From Advenella sp. S44 (GTDB lineage: Bacteria; Pseudomonadota; Gammaproteobacteria; Burkholderiales; Burkholderiaceae_B): a stretch of DNA of 64,000 bases. Below the pieces are notes generated by a model. It was not told where the DNA came from. It did no database searches and saw only the letters and a list, made by a program, of their open reading frames with translations. The position numbers were made by a program, and so were the translations under genes. Shown here one piece after another: positions 1-10,974 of this stretch; within the stretch, counting starts at the first letter, position 1, and each line of letters starts with the position of its first letter. The stretch covers positions 1,178,001-1,242,000 of the forward strand of contig NZ_NEXS01000003.1 in assembly GCF_002810445.1 (NCBI RefSeq), in the 5' to 3' direction.

Positions 1-1541
<1,541 letters not shown>

Positions 1542-1656
1542 TATGGTCTAAGGCCATACGGCTCGGCAAGCCGACACGCGTCAGATGCGTCTGATACGTT
1601 CGATACACAGCTAAACCAAATACGTCCAATACTGGCGCGGCGAACAGGCAATAAAA

Positions 1657-1696
1657 ATCCCCCAACTGGCAAAAATCTGCTTGGCAGTTGAGGGAT
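1657..1696 (-). terminator. Intrinsic terminator of the parvulin operon
   Basis: Arms 1657-1668 and 1685-1696 are complementary over 12 bases with one mismatch. Read on the minus strand the hairpin is followed by a T-rich run (GATTTTTATT). It lies between the convergent ligA and the parvulin gene and suits termination of the minus-strand operon. Confidence 0.75.
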
Positions 1697-1745
1697 AACC
1701 GTCAGTAAATGGGTCAGTCGAATCACCGACCCGGTTTACAAGTGC

Positions 1746-2588
1746 TTACTGTTTCGGTGCTTCTACTGCGGGCGCAGCATCGGGTTTTTCAGCAGAATCT
1801 TCTGTCGCGGTTTTCTCGATCTTGGCTTCATCGCGCAATTTTTTCATTTGCTCTTGCAGCGATTGCTGGCTGAGCATTTGACTGATTTGCGGTTTGGCTT
1901 CTTCCAGGCTTGGCACTTTAACCGGACGAGAGTCGGTCACTTCAATGATATGCCAGCCGAACTGGCTTTTTACCGGCTTATCCAGCAACTCTCCTTTTTT
2001 GGCGGCCTTTACGGCTTCGGCAAATTCAGGTACGTAGTTCTCGGCAGGTGCCCAGCCCAGATCGCCACCTTTTTTGCCGCTACCTGGATCAATTGAGTTT
2101 TTCTGAGCCGCATCAGCAAAACTGACTTTCTTGGCCTTGATGTCCTTCAGCAGGTTGTTGGCAGCCGTTTCGTCCTTGACCAGAATATGCTTGACCTGAT
2201 ACTCGTTCTCACCGTCTGATTGAGTCTTGAATTCCTCGTAGGCTTTCTTGATATCATCGTCGCTGACCGGATGCGTCTTGGCCCAATCGCGCATCATGGA
2301 ACCAATCAGAATTTCCTGACGGGCGTTTTCGATCGCGAACTGAACTTCGGGATCTTTGTCAACGCCCTGTTTTTCCGCTTCCTGGGCTAACACGGCACTG
2401 TTAATCAACTGTTCTGTAATCTGTTCACGTAGCGCAGGACTGTCTGTCGCGCCGCGGGCAATGAGCGTTTTCACCGCCGTATCTACCTGATCTTTGGTAA
2501 TGGTTTTACCATTCACAGTGGCCACGTTCTGGGCCAGGGCCGGTACTGTCATGGCGCAAGTTACAGCGAGTAAAATAAAACGTTTCAT
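1746..2588 (-). CDS. Periplasmic peptidylprolyl isomerase, parvulin (PpiC/PrsA-like) type
   Basis: 280 residues. A signal peptide (MKRFILLAVTCAMTVPALAQ) is followed by an N-terminal helical chaperone-like region (about 25-125), one parvulin domain (about 130-225, with VKHILVK, GGDLGW and FGWHIIEV) and a charged C-terminal tail rich in Ala, Pro and Glu. Family members catalyse cis-trans isomerisation of prolyl bonds and help fold exported proteins in the periplasm. It is the last gene of a minus-strand run with bolA, yciB and msrB, 14 bases after bolA. The single rotamase domain and small size make it PrsA/PpiC-like rather than SurA, which has two rotamase domains. The substrate is unknown. 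Confidence 0.92.
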   Translation of the reverse strand: MKRFILLAVTCAMTVPALAQNVATVNGKTITKDQVDTAVKTLIARGATDSPALREQITEQLINSAVLAQEAEKQGVDKDPEVQFAIENARQEILIGSMMRDWAKTHPVSDDDIKKAYEEFKTQSDGENEYQVKHILVKDETAANNLLKDIKAKKVSFADAAQKNSIDPGSGKKGGDLGWAPAENYVPEFAEAVKAAKKGELLDKPVKSQFGWHIIEVTDSRPVKVPSLEEAKPQISQMLSQQSLQEQMKKLRDEAKIEKTATEDSAEKPDAAPAVEAPKQ

Positions 2589-2602
2589 AGTTTTCCTTTT
2601 GG

Positions 2603-2869
2603 TTAAGAAATCGGTTGGGTCTGTATGGACAGAGCATGAATCGGATAGGGGATCAAGTCGCCCAGGGCGTCATAGACCAGACGCTGGCTGGCGACTCGGG
2701 ACAGGCCATTGAACCGGGCCGACCGAATGCTGAGCCGGTAGTGGCCTGCGCCATTGCTGGCGCCTGCGTGCCCTATGTGCAGATGAGACTCGTCTTCTAT
2801 ATCCAGTGACAACGGCTCCAGCGATGCCAGACGCTCACGGATAAGGGCAATGCGATCTTGGTCAGTCAT
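2603..2869 (-). CDS. BolA family protein
   Basis: 88 residues from the ATG at 2869 ([14 protein letters not shown]). The BolA/IbaG fold is recognised from HIGHAGASNGAGHYRLSI, the region with the conserved His and Gly, and from SRVASQRLVYDALGDL. BolA-family proteins work with monothiol glutaredoxins in iron-sulfur and stress biology; the exact role here is not visible. A longer open frame to 2956 exists, but the chosen start matches the family length and overlaps the end of yciB by 8 bases, as expected for coupled genes. Confidence 0.9.
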   Translation of the reverse strand: MTDQDRIALIRERLASLEPLSLDIEDESHLHIGHAGASNGAGHYRLSIRSARFNGLSRVASQRLVYDALGDLIPYPIHALSIQTQPIS

Positions 2870-3446
2870 GGGTTTTCTCCGGCAGGGTCGCGGGTCCTGG
2901 GGTGACGGGCGTCTCCTGCATATGACGTCCGAGCCAGACTGATTGGCCAATCGCAAAAATAACCAACAGCACGGTCATGCCGAAGGCCTTGAAGGTGACC
3001 CATTGGTCCTGTGTAAAGTAACCGGAAAAGGCCACTGCCAAATTGATGGCGCCGGCAAACAGGAAAAAGCCGGCCCAGCTATCGGACAGACGGTCCCAGA
3101 TACGGTCCGGCAGGCTCATTTGCGTGGCGAGCATTTTACGCAATACGTTTTTATTCATCAGCAGACGCGCGCCCAGCAGGATCAGGGCAAACATCCAGTA
3201 AAGCACGGTTGGTTTCCATTTGACAAAGGTATCGTTATGGAAATAAATGGTGGCGCCGCCAAACACCGAGATGATGATTACATTCATCCAGTTGGTGGCT
3301 TCAATCGGGCGGCCACGCAATTTAAGCCACACGATCTGAAGGACGCTGCAGACAATGGCAACCTTGGTGGCCACGTAAATATCGGCAACCTTGTAGGCCA
3401 CAAAGAACAGGACCAGTGGGAAAAAATCGAACAGGAGTTTTTTCAT
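2862..3446 (-). CDS. yciB: Inner membrane septation-like protein YciB (IspZ)
   Basis: 194 residues with five or six hydrophobic segments covering most of the protein. The N-terminus [19 protein letters not shown] and the block [17 protein letters not shown] are hallmarks of the YciB/intracellular septation protein A family, an inner membrane family linked to cell division and envelope synthesis. The start overlaps the stop of msrB by four bases (ATGA) and the end overlaps bolA, so the three genes are very likely translated from one transcript. Confidence 0.95.
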   Translation of the reverse strand: MKKLLFDFFPLVLFFVAYKVADIYVATKVAIVCSVLQIVWLKLRGRPIEATNWMNVIIISVFGGATIYFHNDTFVKWKPTVLYWMFALILLGARLLMNKNVLRKMLATQMSLPDRIWDRLSDSWAGFFLFAGAINLAVAFSGYFTQDQWVTFKAFGMTVLLVIFAIGQSVWLGRHMQETPVTPGPATLPEKTHD

Positions 3447-3835
3447 TCTACGGGATCAAAGCGAAGGGACAGCGAATTGATGCAATAACGCAGACCGGTG
3501 GGAGCAGGGCCGTCGGGAAACACATGGCCAAGATGGGCGTCGCAGACATTACACAGCACTTCGGTGCGAGTCATGCCGTGGGAAGTGTCGACTTCTTCGC
3601 GGACATTTTGGGGATTAAGAGGCTCGAAATAGCTGGGCCAGCCGCAGCCGGCGTCAAATTTCGTGTCTGATGCAAACAGCGGCGTACCACAGGCGACGCA
3701 CGTATAGACGCCGGGCTGAAAATGATCCCAGTATTCTCCGGTGAAGGCGCGTTCGGTGCCTTTCTGCCGCGTGACATGATAGCTTTCCGGAGAAAGCAGT
3801 TCACGCCATTGCTGTTCGGACTTGATGACTTTCAA
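3443..3835 (-). CDS. msrB: Peptide-methionine (R)-S-oxide reductase MsrB
   Basis: 130 residues, the usual length of a single-domain MsrB. It reduces the R epimer of methionine sulfoxide in proteins. Zinc ligands are seen in CVAC (about residue 46) and CNVC (about 94). The catalytic cysteine is in RYCINSLSL near the C-terminus, and [10 protein letters not shown] is the family signature. It heads the msrB-yciB-bolA-parvulin operon. A separate methionine sulfoxide system, MsrPQ for the periplasm, lies at 31767-33445. Confidence 0.97.
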   Translation of the reverse strand: MKVIKSEQQWRELLSPESYHVTRQKGTERAFTGEYWDHFQPGVYTCVACGTPLFASDTKFDAGCGWPSYFEPLNPQNVREEVDTSHGMTRTEVLCNVCDAHLGHVFPDGPAPTGLRYCINSLSLRFDPVE

Positions 3836-4154
3836 TGGTGACCTTTACATCAAAAACAGTCGGGGCTATCGAAATCGTGTTGATGCACCGTACCGGGTTT
3901 CATTAAAGCGACTGCCTGCAGCGCTGATACAGCACTTGCCTGTAAAGCTGTGAACCGCGTATTCAAAAATGCAGGCTGTAACTACTCTATTTTAGAGTAA
4001 ATTGGCGCGACATTCCTGAATTGCCTGGACAAAACTGTATGATTACGCGTTTAAGTGTGACATATTATTGTCCGTATCTTGGGACTATAACGTGCAATCG
4101 GTGATTGACAGACAATTGTAATAAAGCGAAATCACAATATTTGAGAGACAAATC
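3836..4154. other. Divergent intergenic region msrB / HAAT transporter, with a perfect dyad
   Basis: No gene is seen. The region must hold the promoters of the minus-strand msrB operon and of the plus-strand transporter. It contains a perfect inverted repeat at 3983-3999: TACTCTA, three Ts, TAGAGTA. A stretch AATCACAATATTTGAGAGAC precedes the transporter ATG. I could not place convincing -35/-10 pairs. Confidence 0.5.
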
Positions 4155-5324
4155 ATGAAAAAGTTCCTGTGCCCTTTACTGGCTGTTGCGCTTTCTGCCA
4201 CCGCTGCGTCTGTATTTGCCCAACAGAGCACTGTGAATGTTGGCGTTGTCGTATCTGCAACCGGCCCGGCGGCGTCGCTGGGCATGGCCGAGCGCAATAC
4301 GGTGGCACTGCTGCCACGGCAGATCGGAAAGACGACGGTCAACTATACCATTCTTGACGATGCAACCGATGCGACGCTGGCCGTGCGCAATATGCGCAAG
4401 CTGATCAGCGAGAATAATGCAGATGTGATTATCGGCACAACGGCCACACCTGGCTCGCTGGCAATGATCGACGTGGCGGCCGAAAAGAAGGTGGCGATGA
4501 TCAGCCTGGCGGCCAGCGCCAGCATCGTTGAACCTGTAGAAGGCGCAAGACAGTGGTCATTCAAAACGCCACAGAACGATGTGCTGATGGCCAGCGCTGT
4601 GGTAGAGGCCATGGAGAAAGCCGGAATGAAAAAAATCGGCTTCATCGGTTTTTCGGACGCCTATGGACAGAACTGGCTCAAGGAGCTGAAAAATGCGCTG
4701 CAGGGCAAGCAAATAGAAATCGTGGCAACGGAAAGCTATGCGCGACCCGATACCAGCGTGACCGGCCAGGTGCTCAAATTGCTTGCCGCAAAACCGGATT
4801 CCATCCTGATCGCGGGTTCAGGCACCGCGGCAGCTCTGCCGCAGCGTGAACTTAAGCAGCGCGGGTTCAAGGGCCAGATCTACCAGACCCATGGCGCCGG
4901 CAACAGCGAGTTTCTGAAAATGTGCGGCAGCGCCTGCGAAGGATTGATATTGCCGGCAGGCCCGATTCTGGTCGCGGACCAGTTACCGCAGACCAATCCG
5001 ATGCGCGCGACCGGCCTGGATTACACCCAGAAATACGAGGCGCAGTACGGCAAGGGATCGGTCAGCGGTTTTGGCGGACATATGAACGATGCCGGCGCGC
5101 TGGTTGCGGCGGCCATCCCCAAGGCACTGGCCACTGGCGCCACGCCTGGCACCGAAGGCTTTCGTGTGGCGCTGCGTGATGCCCTGGAAAGCAGCAAGGA
5201 AGTGGTCGGCGTGCATGGTGTATTCAATATGTCCGCTAAAGACCACGCCGGGCTGGATGAGCGGGCGCGGGTATTGTTGCGCGTCAAAAACGGCCAATGG
5301 CAATTTGCCCAGGATCTGAACTGA
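4155..5324 (+). CDS. ABC transporter periplasmic substrate-binding protein, branched-chain amino acid/HAAT type
   Basis: 389 residues. A signal peptide (MKKFLCPLLAVALSATAASVFAQ) precedes a periplasmic-binding fold of the LivJ-like type I family: VGVVVSATGPAASLG at the N-terminus, then DDATDATLAVRNMRKLI and GFSDAYGQNWL. It captures a ligand in the periplasm for the permeases and ATPases encoded immediately downstream. HAAT binding proteins bind branched-chain amino acids, amides, urea or aromatic acids; nothing in the sequence fixes the ligand here. It is the first gene of a four-gene operon, 34 bases ahead of the permease. Confidence 0.93.
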   Translation: MKKFLCPLLAVALSATAASVFAQQSTVNVGVVVSATGPAASLGMAERNTVALLPRQIGKTTVNYTILDDATDATLAVRNMRKLISENNADVIIGTTATPGSLAMIDVAAEKKVAMISLAASASIVEPVEGARQWSFKTPQNDVLMASAVVEAMEKAGMKKIGFIGFSDAYGQNWLKELKNALQGKQIEIVATESYARPDTSVTGQVLKLLAAKPDSILIAGSGTAAALPQRELKQRGFKGQIYQTHGAGNSEFLKMCGSACEGLILPAGPILVADQLPQTNPMRATGLDYTQKYEAQYGKGSVSGFGGHMNDAGALVAAAIPKALATGATPGTEGFRVALRDALESSKEVVGVHGVFNMSAKDHAGLDERARVLLRVKNGQWQFAQDLN

Positions 5325-5358
5325 GCGCTGGGAGACAAGGGATACAACCGGAAAGATA

Positions 5359-6396
5359 ATGGACTGGTCAATCGCAAAGATTCTGATGCAAGACGGGCTG
5401 GTGACGGGCGTCATTTATGCATTGCTGGCAGTATCACTGGTATTGGTGTTTGCTGTTACGCGCATTATTTTGATTGTGCAAGGCGAGTTCGTGACCTACG
5501 GGGCGCTCACCTTTGCTGTTCTGGCAGACAATCAGGTGCCTGGGACTCGCTGGTTGCTGGTCGCCGCCGGCCTGTTGGTATTCGTGCGTGAACTGTGGCT
5601 GGTTTCTCATGGCAAGCCCGTGATGACGCTGGTCCGCTCGGCACTGTTTTGCCTGGTCTTCCCGCTGGTCGTGTTTTTTGCGGTACCTGCCATCCTCGGC
5701 GCCACGCCGTCGCTGTGGGTCAAGGCATTAATGACATTGCTGCTGGTCGTCCCGCTCGGGCCCATGCTTTACAAGCTTGCTTATGAGTCGATGGCCGACA
5801 GTTCGGTGCTGGCGCTCTTTGTGATTTCCATCGCCGTGCACTTTGTATTTGTTGGCATGGGCCTGGCTTTTTTTGGGGCAGAGGGGCGCCTGGTGGCACA
5901 GCCGTTCTTCGACGGGCAACTGGAGCTGTTCGGCTTGAGCTGGACGTTTCAAAGCCTCTTTGTGATTGCAATGACAGCGGTAATCATTGTGGCATTGTGG
6001 CTGTTCTTCGGCTATACCCTGTATGGCAAGGCTTTGCGTGCGACTGCCGTGAACCGTCGCGGCGCGCGGCTGGTCGGCATCAGCACCAGTATGTCGGGCT
6101 TTCTGACTTTCCTGTTGTCGTCCATCGTGGGCGTGCTCTCGGGCATCATGATTGTCTCGTTCATCTCCATTACTTACGAGACCGGCTTTATGATCGGGCT
6201 CAAGGGATTTGTCGGCGCCATCATCGGCGGATTGGTGAGCTATCCGATCGCTGCCGTCGGCGCGCTGCTGGTGGGCATCATTGAATCGTTTTCGACATTC
6301 TGGGCAAGTGAGTATAAAGAAGTGATTGTTTTCGCGCTGATCATTCCGATATTGTTGATTCTGTCCGTGACAAACCGTCACGACGAAGAAGAGTAA
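5359..6396 (+). CDS. ABC transporter permease, LivH type
   Basis: 345 residues and strongly hydrophobic, with about eight to ten membrane segments. The LivH family is recognised from the N-terminal DGLVTGVIYALLAVSLVLVF, ALRATAVNRRGARLVGI (the loop that contacts the ATPase) and GLKGFVGAIIGGL. It is some 40-50 residues longer than typical LivH proteins because of an extra hydrophobic stretch at about residues 60-125. It forms one half of the membrane channel; the other half is the N-terminal part of the next gene, which starts three bases after this stop. Confidence 0.93.
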   Translation: MDWSIAKILMQDGLVTGVIYALLAVSLVLVFAVTRIILIVQGEFVTYGALTFAVLADNQVPGTRWLLVAAGLLVFVRELWLVSHGKPVMTLVRSALFCLVFPLVVFFAVPAILGATPSLWVKALMTLLLVVPLGPMLYKLAYESMADSSVLALFVISIAVHFVFVGMGLAFFGAEGRLVAQPFFDGQLELFGLSWTFQSLFVIAMTAVIIVALWLFFGYTLYGKALRATAVNRRGARLVGISTSMSGFLTFLLSSIVGVLSGIMIVSFISITYETGFMIGLKGFVGAIIGGLVSYPIAAVGALLVGIIESFSTFWASEYKEVIVFALIIPILLILSVTNRHDEEE

Positions 6397-6399
6397 GCC

Positions 6400-8340
6400 A
6401 TGAAAAAATGGCCCGTACTGGTTTTCATTTTGCTGCTCGCCCTGTTGCCGATCGTGCCCGGCGTGCCCGAATTCTGGATCAATCAACTCAATGCGATCGG
6501 TATTGCCAGTCTGGTCGTGATCGGGCTGGTTGTGCTCACTGGCGTGGGCGGCCTGACTTCATTCGGGCAGGCCACGTTTGTGGGTATTGGGGCCTACGCA
6601 ACCGCATGGCTGACTGCCACCATGGGCGGCTCGCCCTGGCTAGGGCTGGTGCTGGGCATTGTGCTGACCTTGCTGCTGGCGTTTGTACTGGCGCAGGTGA
6701 CATTGCGTCTGTCGGGACATTACCTGTCGCTGGCGACGATCGCGGTATGTCTGATTTTCTACTATTTGTACGGGAATATGCCGTTTCTTGGGCGGCACGA
6801 CGGCATCCCTGGTATCCCGCCAATTTCGCTCTTTGGCTATCGGCTGCTGCAGGCCCAGAGTATTTATTATCTGATCTGGCTGATGGTGCTGCTGGCGGCA
6901 TGGACCGCAATCAATCTGCTGGATTCACGCAGCGGTCGCGCCATTCGTGCGATTAAAAACGGCGAGAAAATGGCGGCTTCTTTCGGCATATACACGTTCC
7001 ATTATAAGGTGATCGCCTTTGTGTACGCGGCGGTACTGGCAGGTCTGGCCGGCTGGCTGTATGCCCACGAGCAGCGAGCGGTTAGCCCCAGCACTTTCGG
7101 TATCAACTACGGCATTGAATATCTGTTCATGATGGTGGTGGGCAGTGTGTCCTCGGTCTGGGGTGGCATTTTCGGCGCGGCGGTGATCCTGACACTGAAA
7201 GACCAGATCCAGGACATTGCGCCGCGCCTGTTCGATACCTCGACCAACTTCGAGCTGATTGTTTTCGGTGTGCTGGTCGTGCTTGTGCTGCATCATGCGC
7301 GTGAAGGACTATGGCCTATCGTGACTCGGTTTTTTTCCGGCGCTGCCGATAAACGCAAAGCAACGGCCGCTCCCGCCGCACAGTGGTGGAGTCATGCCGA
7401 CTTGCTGGAGAAAAACGGGAAACCAGGGCATGGCGGAGCGAGTAACGGCGGGCCGGGACATGCTTCGCCGGGACATGACGGAGCACATAAAGACCCTAAG
7501 TCTAATGGTGCAGCGGACAATAGCGCGCCGCTATTGAAAGTAGAGGCGGCCCGCAAGGAGTTTGGCGGACTGGTGGCGGTCAATGATATCTCGTTCTGTG
7601 TTGACGCCGGCCAGATCGTTGGCCTGATCGGCCCCAACGGCGCAGGCAAAAGCACAACGTTTAATCTGATTACCGGCGTCATGCCACTGACCAACGGGTC
7701 TATTGCCTTTCGGGGCAAACCCTTGAAATCGGCGAGCGCACAACAGATTGCCCGCCTGGGGATTGCCCGGACCTTTCAGCATACTCAATTGCTGCCGCAG
7801 ATGAGTGTGCTGGAAAATGTCGCCCTGGGTGCGCACCTGCGTTGCTCTGCCGGGGCAATACGCAGTATCTTGCGACTGGATCGGCACGACGAAGCGGCTT
7901 TGCTGCGCGAAGCGGCCACGCAGCTGGAGCGGGTTGGGCTGGGCGACTGCCTGTTCGAGTTGGCAGGCAATCTGTCGCTGGGTAAACAGCGTATTGTGGA
8001 AGTAGCCAGGGCCCTGGCGCTTGATCCGACACTGCTGTTGCTGGATGAGCCAGCGGCGGGCCTACGCTATATGGAAAAACGGGAACTGGCTGCGGTGCTC
8101 TCGGCATTGCGTGACGAAGGCATGAGCATTCTGCTGGTCGAACACGATATGGATTTTGTGATGAAACTGACCAACCATCTGGTGGTCATGGATTTCGGCA
8201 CAAAAATTGCAGAAGGCACGCCATCTCAAATTCAGCAGAATGACAAAGTGCTGCAGGCCTATCTGGGTGGGATAGACGACGCGGCTATCGCAGATGAAAT
8301 TAATGACGATACGGCGGACAACATCGGAGTGCGCGCATGA
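6400..8340 (+). CDS. Fused ABC transporter permease (LivM) and ATP-binding protein (LivG)
   Basis: 646 residues, two proteins in one frame. Residues about 1-320 are a LivM-type permease (GLTSFGQATFVGIGAYATA, SGHYLSLATIAVCL, RSGRAIRAIKNGEKMAASFG). A linker of about 50 residues, rich in Gly, His, Ser and Asn (about 330-380), follows. From about 385 comes a LivG-type ATPase with Walker A GPNGAGKST, signature LSLGKQRIVE in place of LSGGQ (LivG proteins commonly deviate here), Walker B LLLLDEPAAG and a switch histidine in LLVEHDMDF. The fusion ties one ATPase directly to one permease half. The stop overlaps the start of the second ATPase gene (ATGA). Confidence 0.93.
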   Translation: MKKWPVLVFILLLALLPIVPGVPEFWINQLNAIGIASLVVIGLVVLTGVGGLTSFGQATFVGIGAYATAWLTATMGGSPWLGLVLGIVLTLLLAFVLAQVTLRLSGHYLSLATIAVCLIFYYLYGNMPFLGRHDGIPGIPPISLFGYRLLQAQSIYYLIWLMVLLAAWTAINLLDSRSGRAIRAIKNGEKMAASFGIYTFHYKVIAFVYAAVLAGLAGWLYAHEQRAVSPSTFGINYGIEYLFMMVVGSVSSVWGGIFGAAVILTLKDQIQDIAPRLFDTSTNFELIVFGVLVVLVLHHAREGLWPIVTRFFSGAADKRKATAAPAAQWWSHADLLEKNGKPGHGGASNGGPGHASPGHDGAHKDPKSNGAADNSAPLLKVEAARKEFGGLVAVNDISFCVDAGQIVGLIGPNGAGKSTTFNLITGVMPLTNGSIAFRGKPLKSASAQQIARLGIARTFQHTQLLPQMSVLENVALGAHLRCSAGAIRSILRLDRHDEAALLREAATQLERVGLGDCLFELAGNLSLGKQRIVEVARALALDPTLLLLDEPAAGLRYMEKRELAAVLSALRDEGMSILLVEHDMDFVMKLTNHLVVMDFGTKIAEGTPSQIQQNDKVLQAYLGGIDDAAIADEINDDTADNIGVRA

Positions 8341-9122
8341 GCCGGCTATTGGAAACCCATAAGATCAGCGCACAGTATGGCAAAGTGCGCGCCGTCACCG
8401 AGGTGTCTCTGGGCATGGATCAGGGGCAGGTGGTCACCGTGATCGGCGCTAACGGCGCCGGCAAGTCAACGCTGCTCAATACTCTCATGGGCGCATTGCC
8501 CACCACCGGGCGTGCCCAGGGTCGTATTCTTTACCAAGGCCAGGATATCAGTCGCATGCCGGTGGAAGAACGCGTCGCCGCGGGCCTGTGTCTGGTACCC
8601 GAAAAACGCGAGTTATTCACCAGTATGTCGGTGCAGGACAATTTGCTGCTTGGCGGGTTTCGCCAGTATCGGCAGCGTGTTGCCGGCTGGCGCGATACGC
8701 TGGATCAGGTTTATCAGCTGTTTCCGCGTTTGCTGGAGCGACGCGAGCAGCGCGCCGGCACGCTTTCGGGCGGCGAGCGGCAAATGCTGGCAGTAGGACG
8801 GGCGATGATGGCAAGACCCACGGTGCTGATGCTTGATGAACCCAGCTTGGGACTGGCGCCGCGCGTGGTGCAGGAAGTGTTTCGCATTATCCTGCGCTTG
8901 CGTGAAACCGGCGTATCGATATTGCTTGTTGAACAGAATGCGCGTGCGGCATTGCAGGCCTCTGATTACGGCTATGTGCTGGAGATGGGCGAGGTCGCGA
9001 TGGAGGGCTCATCGCAGATTTTGCGCGCCGATCCCAAGGTGGCGCAAAGTTATCTGGGATTGGGTCACAGCGATAGCACTCAAGCGCAGGACGGTTCCAA
9101 ATTTCAAGATGGGGACAGGTGA
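8337..9122 (+). CDS. ABC transporter ATP-binding protein, LivF type
   Basis: 261 residues. The second ATPase of the HAAT transporter: Walker A GANGAGKST (about residue 39), signature LSGGERQML, Walker B VLMLDEPSLGLAPR and the switch region LLVEQNAR. It pairs with the LivG domain of the preceding fused gene, with which it overlaps by four bases. The C-terminus carries about 20 extra polar residues beyond the usual LivF end. Nothing resembling a terminator follows directly. Confidence 0.95.
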   Translation: MSRLLETHKISAQYGKVRAVTEVSLGMDQGQVVTVIGANGAGKSTLLNTLMGALPTTGRAQGRILYQGQDISRMPVEERVAAGLCLVPEKRELFTSMSVQDNLLLGGFRQYRQRVAGWRDTLDQVYQLFPRLLERREQRAGTLSGGERQMLAVGRAMMARPTVLMLDEPSLGLAPRVVQEVFRIILRLRETGVSILLVEQNARAALQASDYGYVLEMGEVAMEGSSQILRADPKVAQSYLGLGHSDSTQAQDGSKFQDGDR

Positions 9123-9531
9123 CGCGGGCGGGGTGCTAAGCCGCGCTGATGTCGAAGTTTTCACAGAATGATAGAAAATTTCTTTAAATCGAGAATGAAG
9201 TCGTTATGGTTATGCGGGACCCGGACCTCCATATTGCCTGATCTGTACTTTGCTTGATGTCGATTGATAAAGACTAAAGTTCGTCATATCGGTTTGGCGA
9301 AAAATAGTGTATCGATTTAAGCGGACTATTTTCTTAACGTTTATTGGTTTTTTAAGAAACTCAATATCGATGTTCCGAGACTTCGACCACTGACTATGCT
9401 TGTGCGTTCGCGATAAATCTGCAAGCGGAGAAGGGGGCTACCAAGGCCCAACACGCAAGGCTGTGTCATGTACGTATCCAAGATGGCGGGTCGACTTGCC
9501 CCATCACATAGCGCTTGGCAGGGCCCTTGCA
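9123..9531. other. Intergenic region of about 400 bp without a recognisable gene
   Basis: It lies between the convergent LivF gene and the MFS exporter gene. The first half is A/T-rich compared with its neighbours. An 8-bp inverted repeat, TTTCTTAA (9330-9337) and TTAAGAAA (9352-9359), is the only structure I see. Open frames here are short or are extensions of shadows over the MFS gene. It may be the remnant of a lost gene, but no homology can be recognised by eye. Confidence 0.4.
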
Positions 9532-10941
9532 TTATGCTCCGTACTGCTTTGATTGCGCCCGGCGTATGCACCAGGACAGAGTAAGGGCTAGCAGACAGAT
9601 TCCTGCGATAATCACAAATGTGATTGTAAAGGCCCGGGCAACACCGTCTGCCGCAGTGTCGGCAATGCCCTGTGGTCCAAGTGCCATGGCGAACACGCCA
9701 GACATGAGCGATGCGCCGGTCATCAATCCCAGATTGCGTGATAATCCCAGCAATCCCGAGAGCAAGCCGCGTTGCGCCTGGGATGCGCCTAGCATGATGA
9801 CAGTACTGTTGGCTGCCAGAAAGAGCTGAAAGCCAGGGGTTAGCAGTACCAGCGCCATGATATAGCCGGCGACGCCCAGCAACCGCGGAAAATAGGCCAG
9901 CGCAATCAGACCGAGCGTGGTCTGGATCAGGCCGGCCATGCGCGTGCGCTGCGCGCCAATGCGGTCGGCCAGGCGACCCGCGGGTACCCCGGAGACGGCT
10001 GCCATCAACGGACCGACGGCCATCACCAGACCGATTCCGGCTTCGCTTAAACCAAGCCCGAAGGACAGGAAAAAAGGACCAATTACCAAGGTGGCCATCA
10101 TCGGAATGGACACCAGCAGATTCATCAGCAGCGCCGTGCCGGTAAGCGGATCGCGCAAGTGTGCGAGCGGGACCAGAGGCGAGGGCACGCGCGACTGGAC
10201 CCGAATAAACAGGACAAGCGCGCCGGCGGCGCACACCAATAGCAGGGTTGAGCGCATTGCCGTATTGCTGTCGCCGCCGACCGTGCCTAGTCCGTACAGA
10301 ATGAGCGTTGCCGTCAGCAAGGTGGCACCCACCCAGTCTGGTGAGGCGGCGCTCGGGCTTCTGTCGCTCGTTACAGCCGGGATGACCCTGCCTGCAAATA
10401 TCAAGAGACCGGCGCCAAGAATAGCCAGCATGATGAACGCTGCGCGCCAGCCCATATTGCCAATGAGCACACCCCCGAGCGAGGGACCCAGGGCGGTGCC
10501 GATGGCGGACATGGTCCCGAATAACCCCATCGCTGAGCCGATCCGCTCCTTGGCCACGAACTCATGCGCAATCGAGATGGGCAATGCCATCAGAGTTGCG
10601 CCACCCACGCCCTGAACCACCCGCCCCAGTACCAGCATGTCCAGGGTCGGCGCGGCCGCGCAAAGTCCTGATGCCAACATAAAAAGCGTTAGCCCGACGA
10701 TGAGCACGCGTCGATGACCGATAAGATCACCGAGCTTGCCCGCCAGGACGATTGCAACTGTGATTGTGATTAGGTAGGCAAGCATGACCCATTGCACGGC
10801 GGGCAGCGTTGCGTTGAAATCCCGCGTGAGGGCGGGCAGCGCCACCGTGGCGATACTGACCCCAAGTGATGCCAGCAGCATTGCACCAGCCAGTGCCATC
10901 AATATGAGTGTCGTTGTTTGTTTCCCGGGAAGTCCATGCAT
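9532..10941 (-). CDS. MFS drug exporter, DHA2 (EmrB/QacA) type
   Basis: 469 residues from the ATG at 10941, which follows AAGGA at a good distance. An ATG-less extension to 10989 is excluded because it would begin upstream of the predicted transcription start. Fourteen membrane segments are expected; family motifs are WVMLAYLITITVAIVLAGKL, GDLIGHRRVLI (MFS motif A), GRVVQGVGGA (motif B) and LGPSLGGVLIG (motif C, antiporters). The protein should export drugs or other toxic compounds with proton antiport. It is divergent from a MerR-type regulator gene, and its promoter carries a MerR-type operator, so expression is probably induced by the regulator's ligand. Confidence 0.92.
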   Translation of the reverse strand: MHGLPGKQTTTLILMALAGAMLLASLGVSIATVALPALTRDFNATLPAVQWVMLAYLITITVAIVLAGKLGDLIGHRRVLIVGLTLFMLASGLCAAAPTLDMLVLGRVVQGVGGATLMALPISIAHEFVAKERIGSAMGLFGTMSAIGTALGPSLGGVLIGNMGWRAAFIMLAILGAGLLIFAGRVIPAVTSDRSPSAASPDWVGATLLTATLILYGLGTVGGDSNTAMRSTLLLVCAAGALVLFIRVQSRVPSPLVPLAHLRDPLTGTALLMNLLVSIPMMATLVIGPFFLSFGLGLSEAGIGLVMAVGPLMAAVSGVPAGRLADRIGAQRTRMAGLIQTTLGLIALAYFPRLLGVAGYIMALVLLTPGFQLFLAANSTVIMLGASQAQRGLLSGLLGLSRNLGLMTGASLMSGVFAMALGPQGIADTAADGVARAFTITFVIIAGICLLALTLSWCIRRAQSKQYGA

Positions 10942-10974
10942 GATTTTTCCTTGCCTGCAGATGTCGTGGCAAGT

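Noticed and set aside
9341-10234. Minus-strand frame of 297 codons overlapping the MFS exporter
   Set aside because: It is an alternative frame of the exporter gene, Arg/His/Gly-rich and without features.
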